Assembly (NCBI GenBank): GCA_022747635.1
Contig: JAKTNV010000006.1
Span: 72,083,590-72,147,589 of the forward strand
DNA from: Hetaerina americana
Lineage: Eukaryota > Arthropoda > Insecta > Odonata > Calopterygidae
DNA: 64,000 nt
Direction of reading: 5' to 3'
The notes under the pieces are model-generated. The model had not been told where the DNA came from. It saw nothing but the letters and a program-made list of their open reading frames with translations, and searched no databases. This document shows, one piece after another, positions 32,571 through 43,500 of the stretch (its first letter is position 1; every line of letters starts with the position of its first letter). The translations under genes were made by a program, and so were the position numbers.

Positions 32571-33775
32571 GATGCCTCCGTTTTGAAACTACTTGTATCA
32601 AAAGAGAATATTAAATTGTTCCCAGGTTTGAACTACTATTGAACAACTTCATCTCCATTTATGTAGTGTGCTACAGGTACCTATCATTCATCGGTATAAT
32701 TTCGCTTTTGCTGAGAGTTTTAAGAAGAAATAGCTCATGAATTGGCCACCGGAGGTACAAGCTTGTTTCATCGAGTTTAGTACAAGATTTTGCTGGAATT
32801 TGACAGGATCAGGTAATAAATAGCCAGTCTTTTGGGCTATTTCATATTAATTAATTATTCAAAATCTTTCACTTATTTTGATCCGCCATTAGAATTTTAA
32901 TTTCATCACTCAACTGTTTGTAAACGAATTTCTGAATGTTGCTTTACTGCAAAGTCATTCGGTTGGAAGTATCTGGAAGCATTTGAAGGTTGGAGGACAT
33001 GAGCGATTTATTTCTTTGCTAAAAATGGTAATTTGAGTAAAGCTTTCATATCTATTTGACAAGTATTTAAAACAAATGCTCGTAATTTATAATGACAACT
33101 CTTTTCAGAGATGAAGTGGCAGCATTAACTTTATGAAGCAGTAATAGCCTCGGTCAGCCAGACTATTCTGAAGCAAGTCAGAATTATTCCAGGATTTAAA
33201 CGTACGAAAGGTAAATAATTCCAGGTCCTGGCATACGTATGAATTGGTATAGAAAACCTTTTCTATGGGTAAAATGTGAAGAGGCAACGAATCTGGGCTT
33301 AGTTTTAAACTGTAGAATTTAAGAAGAATTGTTTGCTCTGTTCGTTTATATTTCATTTGATTGCTATTCATATGGTATGGTGCGGAATTTCACTCGGTAA
33401 TACCCAGTTATGTTATCTTGGGTGAAATATCGCTGTATTTCAATATTTGATTATATGCTATGAGAAAGGGTATTATACTTGTTTCATGATTCCTCAATGG
33501 CCATGAAGTAAAGTGAATGGTCAATAATAGAGACAGATTCTTGTACAAAGGTTTATTGCCAAGCTTCGGAACCGTTGACACTATTCAACACAAGTTTTAT
33601 CATATTCAATTGGAGTTTAGGTTATTGTGAACAGTGCTCATCCCAGGGTTCAATGGGAACTGGGAGTCTCACTGGCAAATTTGATTTTTGCCAACATTTG
33701 TGGATTTGATTTTGCCGAGTCGATGAGTGGCCATACCCATATTCTTATTTCAGCGTTCTTTTGAGTGTAATGCAT
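32571..33775. other. Intergenic DNA and 3' flank of the 34-kb gene
   Basis: No gene seen. A minus-strand AATAAA lies near 33551-33556, about 220 nt after the stop of the gene at 33776-34204. Confidence 0.55.
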
Positions 33776-34204
33776 TTATAATGACTGAGTGGATTTACTC
33801 GGTAGATTTTTGAAATTATCACCGGAGAAATTTTGAATATGTGTATCCGGCATTTTTATTTCATTCTTGAATACTTCCATGCTGGTCCTGGACAAGTTTT
33901 GCGACGGCTTTGGTATAATCTTATCATCGTCCATATCCATTGACCCATCTTCAGTGTATGAATTTGGATTTTTTGAGGCAATGGAGCACTTGCGCAAGTA
34001 ATATCCATCATCCATGGCGACAATAGTGCCCGTCTTCAATAGCTCCTGTAGCCTTGCTCGAACGCTTCGAGCGAACTGTCGTGTTGCTTTCCTTTTCCGA
34101 CTCTCAGCCACAAAACTGACGATATCATTTTCCGTCAGACCACTGTTATTAGATATTGCGTCAGTAATAGCAGTTGAGTGGGATTCTTCCGAGAATGTTT
34201 GCAT
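33776..34204 (-). CDS. Single-exon protein with a winged-helix (H1/H5-like) domain
   Basis: 142 codons from an ATG in the favourable context caccATG to TAA. Residues about 10-72 read as a small winged helix: STAITDAISNN, GLTENDIVSFV, TRQFARSVRARLQELLKTG, TIVAMDDGYYLRK. The spacing and the ending (small-G-x-I/L-V then GYYLRK) resemble the globular domain of linker histones, but this is a pattern judgement, not a family match. The rest (about 73-142) is polar, with an acidic DMDDDK stretch and no membrane segment. No intron is needed. An X-box lies 82 bp upstream. I do not recognise the orthologue, and function is unknown. Confidence 0.6.
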   Translation of the reverse strand: MQTFSEESHSTAITDAISNNSGLTENDIVSFVAESRKRKATRQFARSVRARLQELLKTGTIVAMDDGYYLRKCSIASKNPNSYTEDGSMDMDDDKIIPKPSQNLSRTSMEVFKNEIKMPDTHIQNFSGDNFKNLPSKSTQSL

Positions 34205-34425
34205 GGTGATAATTTCGTGAGTTTGTATGTTTTTCGCCTACTTAATCTACTAGTTAGAATATTGTGATCGTTGATGTTTGTGACAGTTACCATTAGCAAC
34301 CGTTTCTAGATAAACTTGGTAACAAACAACTAACGGAAGAGTTAACATTAATGGGTTCGTTCCGAAATTCATTTCCAGTACTAGTAGTTCATTCCTAAAT
34401 CGGCTGGCAGCACCATACAGACGAC
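34205..34425. promoter_or_regulatory. Upstream region, possibly a shared promoter
   Basis: 221 nt between the ATG of the minus-strand gene (34204) and a plus-strand ATG (34426). It contains a perfect X-box and another half-site, ggtaac, at about 34318. No TATA box is evident. Confidence 0.4.
34286..34300. promoter_or_regulatory. RFX-type X-box
   Basis: gttaccattagcaac fits GTNRCC-N3-RGYAAC on both halves. RFX factors bind such sites upstream of many ciliary genes. It lies 82 bp from the ATG of the minus-strand gene, in the usual range. Confidence 0.6.
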
Positions 34426-34689
34426 ATGAATAATATGTCTACGATGACTATTACCGCTTCGCTGCAGTTTAGTGGTAAGCTCAGCAGTTCGAGGAAGAAA
34501 TTAAAAAGTGGCGGCCATGGCAAAGATGGTGGAGGTGAATGTTTCCTCGTATTTCGGGTCTACGGTCAGTATCAGTTGTTGGGAATAATTATGAAAATAA
34601 TATCGGTCTCCGCGTGGAACTATCGAGACCTACGAAACTACAATTTAACGGAGGGCAGTAGTTTTAACATTAGCACATATCAGTTTTAG
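34426..34689 (+). CDS. Possible first exon or short protein, weak
   Basis: Open from an ATG for 87 codons, beginning MNNMSTMTITASLQFSGKL. Two donor-like sites lie inside (gtaagc near 34472, gtgaat near 34535), so only the first 16 to 37 codons may be coding. No family is recognised and it could be chance. It is mentioned because it is head-to-head with the minus-strand gene across an X-box. Confidence 0.2.
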   Translation: MNNMSTMTITASLQFSGKLSSSRKKLKSGGHGKDGGGECFLVFRVYGQYQLLGIIMKIISVSAWNYRDLRNYNLTEGSSFNISTYQF

Positions 34690-34890
34690 GAAATTGCGAT
34701 CGCAGCATGCCTTAAAAATTTGAAGGGTGTGATTCATCTTTGTGGCAGTTTTGCTTAAAACTTCGAAAATTCAAATTTGTATCCACGTTATAATTACCTA
34801 ATTATTTTGAAAAATACTATGGGTGAAGCTATCTGCCAAAGGGATATTTTTCCCAAAAAATGTCATCGGATTAAAATTTTTTACAGTAAT

Positions 34891-35466
34891 GCATTCAGTA
34901 CATTTTTAATGGAATAGGAGACTGATGTCGTCTTATCACTCAATGATAAGCGCAAGTTTACTGTAAATTTATATAGAACTTCTATCATGTTAATTTTATC
35001 TCTCTTAGATTGAAGTCTAGAATTCTTTAGAATTAAAATATTCGGAGAATAATTGGGAGGGAATGGATAGCATTGGAGTAACGAATGGGCTGTTGGGGCT
35101 TACATGTGAAGAGGTCCGGATAAGATTCTCAAGATAATAATGGTTAATTAGAACCCGACGAGAACTATGCAACTAGCAATAGTGCATTCAGCACAATTTT
35201 TAATGGGTAAGAATCCTGATGTCGTCTTATCACTCAACGAAAAGTACTATTTTGCCTTAAATTTATATAGAAATTTTATCTAGTTATTTTTATCTTGCTT
35301 CGATTGAAGTCTAGAATTCTTCAGAATTAAAATCTTCGGAGAATAATAGGGAAGGAATGAATGGCATTGAAGTAACGAATTGACTGCTAGAGCTTATATG
35401 TGAAGAGGTCCGGGTAGGATGCTCAAGATAATGATGATCAATTTGGACCTCACGAGAACTTTAAAA
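34891..35466. repeat. Tandem duplication, 293-bp period, two units
   Basis: Unit 1 (about 34891-35183) and unit 2 (about 35184-35466) share blocks in order: gcattcag, gatgtcgtcttatcactcaa, aaatttatatagaa, gattgaagtctagaattctt, tgtgaagaggtccgg. The units differ by many substitutions and small indels, so the duplication is old. Confidence 0.9.
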
Positions 35467-37762
35467 AAATCGGTCTCACTGAAGTCCCAAGGGTCGGGTT
35501 TTAAAGCGAGAACAGATCGATTGATGAAAGGCGCCTCGGCCAGGTACGGAGAGGATATACAGTCAGAGGAGTCAGTGAAAAAAATTGAAAGTTAAAGGTA
35601 TACTTCTTCGCACTTTTGGCGGCGAGAGTTCCATTTCCCTTAGGGTCTAGATCCGACACTAAGATAAATCAAGGTGGGATATTTCATCCCCAGTCACTCC
35701 TCCCCCTCGCCGCCCACTCAGGAGCTTGACTTGAAGAGTCATGCCAAAGCTTTTAGCCCAACCAACACCTTCGTCACTTCGCATTAGGCTAGCTGCTTTA
35801 TTAGCACTTCCGCCCTTACCTTCTCTCCCATCTTAGAAACCCACCAAATATCCACTTATCCTTCAGTTTTCACAGAAAGTATGGTGATGCATTTTCGACC
35901 GACGGACTTATCGAGTGCTATTCAGCGAGGTAGTCCGCTTACATCTTGACATTATCTTAGTTTATATATTATTTTCGCGTTCTGTTTGCATTGAGTTGAG
36001 CAGTAAAAATGGGATAAAAATAATTTGAGTAAACCCCGAGACACTAAGAGTAAGACACAATTCGTCTGAAGAGTATTCTCAAGGAATAAGTCATTTTTTC
36101 CTGCAGTCTGGTGTGTTTATATAAACCTTGATTATCATTATTAATGCTGCTTATGTTATGACTACTTAGCCATGACGGAATGTGTCACGGTATCTCTGCC
36201 ATATCAATTGCGGAGGAGAATGGATCGAGGTGACGAAGCATCACATATTAGATAAAAGATCAAAAAGAGCGGATGCAAATGTTACTATTAGGAGTGGGTG
36301 TTTAGGGAGCCCTGACGAAAGAATTAATTCTGCAAGCCAAGCGGTAAAATAATTACGCCTAAAAAGGCTGCCACATCATGAGCTCTTGCAATTTTTGGGC
36401 TTTGGCTTTTAGTGGGGTCTTGGTGAGGAGACCCGTCAAAAACGATGCTGGAATCCTTACGGCGGGATTCTTGTGCACCCACCTCTCTTCCCGGTCCTCT
36501 AATTGTCATGCCGTACGACATCGAGGCGATATGCCTACCAAGATTAATAAAATAAAAAATCAGAAAGATAAATAAACTATCTACAATAATAAAAATTTGC
36601 AATCTTTTGTTTGAAAAGAATGTTAAGCAAGCCGAAATAAAAAAGTCAACCTTTTTATTGACATGTTATCCTGAGGCGAATTTATTACTGATGTACATCG
36701 AAAACTGTAGGCTAATTTTATTAAATATCTCCTAAGATTAATACATCAGCTCAAGAAGTAAATAAATAGCTTCAGAGCACCCATGACGTCTGAATGATTC
36801 GAGTCGTTCTCAACGTTAACTGTAGGGAGAATGCACACAGCTTGAATTTTCCGATTACAATTTCATATAGCAAAAACATTTCGTTCGTCGTTAAAAGGTT
36901 GATATTAGTCATGCTTACTTGCATTTAATAACTCAAATGACTTCGCTGTTTGTATTAAATGGTTGGCAGGGATGTGAACGAAATATATGCGTTGAAATCT
37001 ATGGGAGTCCAAACATGCTCTGAGTTTTTGGTTTCTCACACTTTCCGTAGTGTAAAACATATCAATTGCTTTATTTATTCAAATATTAATTTTCTCTTCA
37101 ATAATTGCATTTAATTTTACTAAAAATCTTATAATTTTGCGTTGAACACGTTTCTGCTTAAATGTAATACTACTAACAGAAGCAGAGGCTCAATGAACCA
37201 TTCTTGTATGTCATAAGCAGTAACGCTCTCATGAAATAATAATGGGGGCTTGAGGCTAGGTTCATACTTCGTAATGACGGCTAGTAGAAACCGCAATAGA
37301 TTGGTAGAAATACTAGTGCTATCGGCGCTCCAATGGATTTATGTTTTTATGCTGTGTGAGTAGCCCAATCTATGTCCAAAGACGGAGCAGTAACAAGTGA
37401 CAGAGGAGACATGTAACAGGAGGTTAGCCACGAAGAAGCTTTGTGATTTTTCAAGTTTTATAAGCATATGAACATTGGTGCGTACGCCTGGTGATATTAC
37501 TCAACATGCGCACATCTACAAGACGCTAAAAGTTGTTTCGTTATTGTCATATAATCAGAATAACTGTGGCTCATTAAAACAGCATCCTTGCACGAAGCAG
37601 GGTTGCAATGAATGGGAATTCGGTTATTCCTTGTTTGCAGTAAGTAAAAGATAGGCAACGATTTTACCCCCGATTGAAACGCCTCCAGCCCTCTCCATCG
37701 GCTGCATTCCTTTTGTTTCGTCTAATTATTTTCTGCTGTGAATTTCTTTAAAGGTTGTTAGC
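35467..37762. other. Intergenic DNA
   Basis: No gene supported. A moderately GC-rich block at about 36390-36550 is open on the minus strand but shows no domain. Confidence 0.5.
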
Positions 37763-37899
37763 ATGGCCGTAGAGAAACCTTCTGAGTACCCTTCTTTGGC
37801 AGCTGCCGTTCGAAGAGGATGGAAAGAAGTGTCATCACAGATAGATATTTATTCTGGTCACTTCGTCGTAGAAATTGACGATGAAAAGTGGAGGAATCT
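37763..37899 (+). CDS. Candidate first coding exon, unknown protein
   Basis: An ATG in context ttagcATGG opens 45 codons starting MAVEKPSEYPSLAAAVRRGW and reaching DDEKWRN. A consensus donor GTAAGT begins at 37900, two bases into a codon. Without splicing the frame stops at 37901. The composition looks coding: mixed, amphipathic, few rare residues. The partner exon was not found within view and no family is recognised. Confidence 0.4.
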
Positions 37900-39119
37900 G
37901 TAAGTAGATGCTGCCGCATAGGAGAAGGCATTAGCATTAATTAATCGGAAAATGCAGTAGGCGCACTATGATCGGTGCTTCGGACAAGGGTGTGATTAGC
38001 GAGCCAGGATCCAGCAGATGTCTCTTATTATGGAAGTTATGATCGAAATGTGGCCTGCATAAGGCTTTCTGAAGAAAGCGGCGTACAAGTTTGGGGCAAG
38101 TTGAAAAGTATCCATTTCTGTATCGCCCTTCACGTAAGCCATTTCTATGACCCCAGAAAAGCCAAATTTTGGCAAAAATGCCCACAAACATGAAACTACG
38201 ATTTTAAAAGTTCTAAAACAAGGCTACCTGCAGGCCTTTTTTATATTTAGGGCTGCCACCTATGTGGAAAGCTTGGAAAAATCAAGGATTTTATTGGTCT
38301 ATGAAATAACGACAAAGATTAAGGAATATAGGAAACACTGCTGGAAAAAATTTATAGGTTATTTGTATTTTTTCTCGTTGACAGGATGCGCTTCAAAATG
38401 TGGACGGCATTTTATAAAGGAAGGCTGCATCTATAATTTTTCAGGAAAGGAAGTGTTTCTTATTTCGTTAAGTACTTTTATTTAGCACCAAACCTTTTAA
38501 ATGAAATATGGTCAAATTAGCCTTTTGATTCTGGTGTATAATGAAATAGCCATATAATATGTGTGTGTGTATATATGCGTAGATTATTTACAATGGTAGT
38601 ATTTTGAAGCAGTCCTTTCATTGTTTTTTTTCAAGGTAAATGTAAGGAAGGATACGGAAAAGCATGATTTTCGGTATGAAAAACCTGTAAAAGTCAAGTA
38701 TATTGATATAAGAAATAACTGCCAACACCAAGTATTGCCGAAATTTATGATGGTGGTGTTTACGCTAATTTAGATGACAAATCATGTGCTTAAACAGAGA
38801 AATTTACTCCAGGTTGACCAATTTCATGAACCGGAGAGGTGGAAAAAGTTGACAGTTACTAGGTCGAGGTTACTTCTGAAGAAGGGCAGTTGAGAGCCCT
38901 CGGTTGACGTGCCGACCAAAAAGGAGTGTATGGTGAGTAGGGTGAGTGGGTGGTGCAGGATTTGAAATCCCTCGTCGAGACACAAGTCCATGCGAGAATA
39001 CATATCGCTAACAAATCCGCGGGAGTGACAGGTCTGCGATGGAAGTGCAGTAGTCACCGCACCAATCCCCTTAGCTTAACCCTTCTGTTAAGCCTTGCGC
39101 AGGCTTTGCATTTTCTCGT
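37900..39119. other. Intergenic or intronic DNA
   Basis: No exon supported. About 38820-39080 ends with a block similar to one near 30310 (caccgcaccaatcccc), possibly an interspersed repeat. Confidence 0.45.
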
Positions 39120-39840
39120 CGATAGATAAAAAAAGAGCGTCAACATTGACGTCCCATCGTGCATGCAAGATTCACTATCCGTCTGGCTCTACCATTTTAT
39201 TGCCACTTGCGAGTTTATTTCTTCACTCCGTCGATGAATTATGAAACAAGCAGCAGCGCGTAAACTTTTCGATTATCCCTTTCGGCGGGATCGGAATACT
39301 ATCTCCGGGACTGTCTCCGTTCTCCATCGACGGAAATCAACCACGACACCTTCCTTGTGATACGCCAGCGGTCATTTATTTTCACCTTATCCAAGCTCGT
39401 TTATCAAGACCATTGGAAAAGGGCTTGCCCTCGGGGTGTACGCCGTTGGTCAGTCCCATCGCGCCTTCGAAACAGATGCGCATCCAGTTTTATTTCCTCT
39501 CTCGCCTCCGTGGAAGCTGCCAGCGAGCCAACACGTTCTCCCATTCATGTAAAGACCGCGGGCGCGGCGGCAGGGGGAGTTTTCTCTGGATTGGCCTGGG
39601 GGGTGGTGCACAATCAGGATTCATGCGAGCGCAGCCCCCGGCGGCGCCAATGCGGCCGTAAATTTTGTTCTCTGACGCGGGGCACCAGGGATGTCAGCAA
39701 TCAGCCTGCGGAGTCATCCTTTGGAAGGGACCGCTCAGAAGGAACTATTTCTCCGTCTGCGAGGTTGGAACTGCTCCGCCAAGTAGGCGATAGCATCAAT
39801 GGCCGTTCAGGCTTCCCTCGCAAATAAGGAGATCATCGGC
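39120..39840. other. GC- and CpG-rich patch
   Basis: Stands out from AT-rich surroundings, with blocks such as ggcgcggcggcaggggg and cggcggcgccaatgcggccg. One plus frame is open for 156 codons (39357-39827) but shows low-complexity Arg/Ser content and no domain. It may be a CpG island, promoter or 5' UTR exon. Confidence 0.45.
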
Positions 39841-40323
39841 TTAAGGTTTGGTTGCAAAGATCGAATGACATCAGGGTCTAACAAAACATTATTTTATCAA
39901 AAGTAATCTTTTTTATCTGACGCAGGATAATAATCGTAGTTTAGTCTCTAAAATACAAGAAATGCGTAGTCCTCATTTACGATTAAAGCTAATGAAATTC
40001 AATTTTTTTAAAATATAGATACTCCCTCAAGATATATTATTTTGCGAATGAAAGTGAAATCGTAACACGAATATAAGTTATTAGCATAACATATGAAAAT
40101 GAAATAAGAAAACGGTTACTAGTTCTCTGTCGTCCTCATTTTCATTCTATTGTTTTCACCAGGCATACACTTGTTTTCGTTTGTGGCGTTAACGCTGACA
40201 GAAATAAAAATGAGCTTTCTAATCAACGTAGTTTGAATGGACTGGAGAATATCTTGTTCATCCAAAAATTCGGTACACGATTTTATCTCTTTAGATGTTG
40301 TAATCAAAATTACGTATCTATTA

Positions 40324-40430
40324 GATGAAGAGGGGCTTTTTGTAAAGTAGGATGTTAGGTTGCGTTTTATTAGGAGGGACAATATCAGACACAGACACCG
40401 GTGGATTTCCTGTAATAATAATAATTATCT
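40324..40430 (+). mobile_element. LINE family A, copy 5, 3' fragment
   Basis: gatgaagaggggctttttgt and gatgttaggttgcgttttat, then accggtggatttcctg and a (TAA)n tail, matching the last 100 bp of the other copies, with an internal deletion. Confidence 0.82.
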
Positions 40431-43254
40431 ATTGAATGAGTTGTAACCGAGGGAAATTGTAGTTTTCAAGGGTGTACGTATTCATTCTTTGACGAAATTT
40501 CTTCGGGTTACTTCGGGTTCGAGTCTTAGGCGAATGAACTTTCGGCAAAAATATTCTTTATCCTTACGTGAAAATAAAAATTTAAAACTATGCTAATATA
40601 CACTTCGTGTTTCATGTCAAATTAAGCTTTTTCGGAATTGAATCAAAATAAACACTATTGATAAGACAAGGGCTATCAATGACAATAAAATAAGACTCAT
40701 CCAAGGAACGTCAATCTGAAGAAGGAAAAAGAAAATCCAGCTCTCGCGTCATGCTTTGCATAAAACAAGCGTGGTACATGATTAAGCCGAATTGAAGCAC
40801 AAGGAAATTTTTTTCAAGCAGGTCAGCCGGAGGAAGCTTGACAGCTGAAATGATATCTAGTCCGATTTTTTCTCCCTCAGGTTACTTCATAGTATTAACA
40901 TATTACATGAATAAGCTCTCGGTTGGCTTATATAACATTATCACTTTTTTCTTCGGTGCAACCGTTTGCTTTTCTTTAGAATGTGTAAAGAATAATATTC
41001 TTTAAACCAACTTTAGGATGGAGGCAAATGTAAGGTAATAAAATTCACAGTATGGATTCAGGGCTGTACTGTAACCTTGATTTATATGGTTCTGGCTAAT
41101 TAAGTTTGGAGGAGGAGGCGAGTGAGTGGCGCCTTCTGTGAGGTATCTTTTCATTCCTTTTTTCCACTGGCTCTCCAAATATTTCTTTTTGTAGTTTCCG
41201 AGGTATATTGGAGTTCAGTTGTACTCTCGCTTTTTCACGCAGGCCATCTTCTTTCTATGCGTCGTTCGGTGATTAATCTTGTGCTGTTACGAAAAAATCT
41301 TTTTTGGTGTAGTCATCGAAATATTACGGATAGATCACATGGACGTATCTAAATATTTTGAATCTACGCGTTATGAAAAGTAGCACATTGATTACTATAA
41401 TCTGGGGAATCACTTATCTGGTAGATATTAAATCTGCATATTCGGCAGTGGAGGATTCAAAGGTGGGCTAAGTGCTTTCCCTATTTGGGAACGGTTTATT
41501 CGTATCCCATTGAATGAGATCGCTTTCCATTGGGATGAGGAGGACTTCGGTAATTGGAATGGCTGTATTAGATAACGACTTAAGGTGTGAAGGTCAAAAT
41601 CGTGCTTTCAGGTCGTGTTTCTGGCTTGCGCGTGACGATGTGATCGAACAAGTTAGGAATGTTCTCACGATCTTACACTTAAAAAACTAAAGCATATGCT
41701 CATATACTCTTTAATCACCTTTGCGCATTCATTTTTACTCATTTGTTTCTCAGCCATATTTTAAATGTTAATGGTAGCTAATACGCTTTGATGGAATCCT
41801 CTATTAATATAGGAGTTTAAATAAAACTCGATGATATTCAATTGTTATTGTTCCTTAGTTTACATGTGTTATTTAATTCCTTGCGACCTCGTAATTAATG
41901 CCTCGACAGTATTAACGAAATGAAGCACTGATTTCCCTTGTTTAAAAGGTGTCAGGCGATAGATGCCGGATTTTCATTGAAAATCCTCTTTTTAAAGATG
42001 AAATCAAATAACATTGCATTCCACTGTTGGGTGAGCTTCAAGCGTCTTTTAAGTGAGGGGTCAAAATTCGGGTTTAACTTGTAATTGGCGACACACGCGT
42101 CCTACTTCGCCAGCATTTAGACCACCTCTTCAAATTAGTGTGCCACCTGGCGATGAAATAGTTTTGCAAAGATAAATACGAGTGGAGGAATGCGTGTGCC
42201 ATGAAATACGACAAAGAGGAGAAGAATTGATTGTATTTGCACGAGGTAAATATTCGAATTGAAAACGAGTACTCGATATTGCTCAAACCATTATTATTGG
42301 CCATCGCCTTTCTCCTGTAATCTCCTCGGCTTTTGTGGAAGCAATGTGTGGTGTAAATGATGATATATACTCTGTAAATGGAGGGGTAGAACAATGGATG
42401 ACATTTTCAAGGAGCCTAAAGGCACAAAACATGATTTAAGAATACAATTAGACTAGTACGAAATGTCTTACATTTTCAGCGCTACCATACTCCATTTGAA
42501 GAATACGAAAACATATACTTGTATACCAAAGACCTGACTAATTTGTGTACCATTTGATCTCCATCTAACAAATCAATATTCTAGCAATAGCTTTCTCGCT
42601 GTGATTTACCGTGCGTCTAAATTTATTTAGTATCTCATTTATCGTCATCATAGCTAAGAATGCCAAATGTATAAGAAGGAGCTTTGACTTGAGGGGCCAC
42701 TGTTTGGTGGTTTTCTCAACATAAAAACAACATTACACAGCATTTAAAATTTCTCGCATTTATATTTTCCAAGTAATTTTCTTTGCTAGGCACTTACTTC
42801 TCTCTATAACTCGTCCAAAAATTCCATGGTAAAGAAATGGAGTGAAAATGTTAGAGAGGATAGCGTTTGTTCAAAAGTGATAAGAATTTTTTTCAAGAAT
42901 TGAGGCATCTTGTGAAAGTGATGTTATCTGTTCCGTGAACTCACTCCTCGTTTCCTTTTGTCTCGTAGCGTCACGCATGATTAGACCTATTCCCACTCGC
43001 AGTTAGTGGCATCGTTTCTGCACGCATCCATAGGCCCAGTCGAGAGAAGGGGAGAGTGATAGCAAGACAGAACTTTGGGTCCAAAGGCGAGGGTGACGGG
43101 GAGAAGGAATACGGCAAGAGACGGGATCTTGACGGGTAAGAGTCGAAGGGAGGAAAGAAGGAGATAGGGTTGTCGAAGTAGAGGGAAAACAAGAATGAGG
43201 AGGATGTAAAAACATAGTGGGAGAGGGGAATCGGGAGGTGGGGATTAAGAATCA
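40431..43254. other. Intergenic DNA
   Basis: AT-rich, CpG common. No gene or element supported. Confidence 0.5.
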
Positions 43255-43500
43255 AGGAGTGGCCGACTGGTCGCCTAACTGACGAAGACCGTTAAATTGA
43301 TTCCGGCGCTCGATCTCGTCCTGAGGCGGCCCGCCGCCGCCTATCCGTAAAGGCGGCCCATTTCCTTCCCACACCACCTTTCCCCACTCTACTTGACCTT
43401 ATGCCCATCGTGGAATCCCCCCCTCGTTTGCTATAGCGAAACGGACCGACAGCTTTCGTGAAGTAGGAGTTAAATCTGAGGTCACTGAGTTCGGAACCAG
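43255..43500. other. GC-rich patch
   Basis: Contains gaggcggcccgccgccgcc and aaggcggccc. No convincing coding frame. A possible regulatory island. Confidence 0.35.

Noticed and set aside
36324..36602. Minus-strand ORF of 92 codons with a hydrophobic start
   Set aside because: The hydrophobic part is AT-rich DNA and the rest shows no family. The opposite strand is equally open.
42971..43255. Minus-strand ORF rich in Ser, Pro and Phe
   Set aside because: Composition follows from a purine-rich plus strand. No domain seen.
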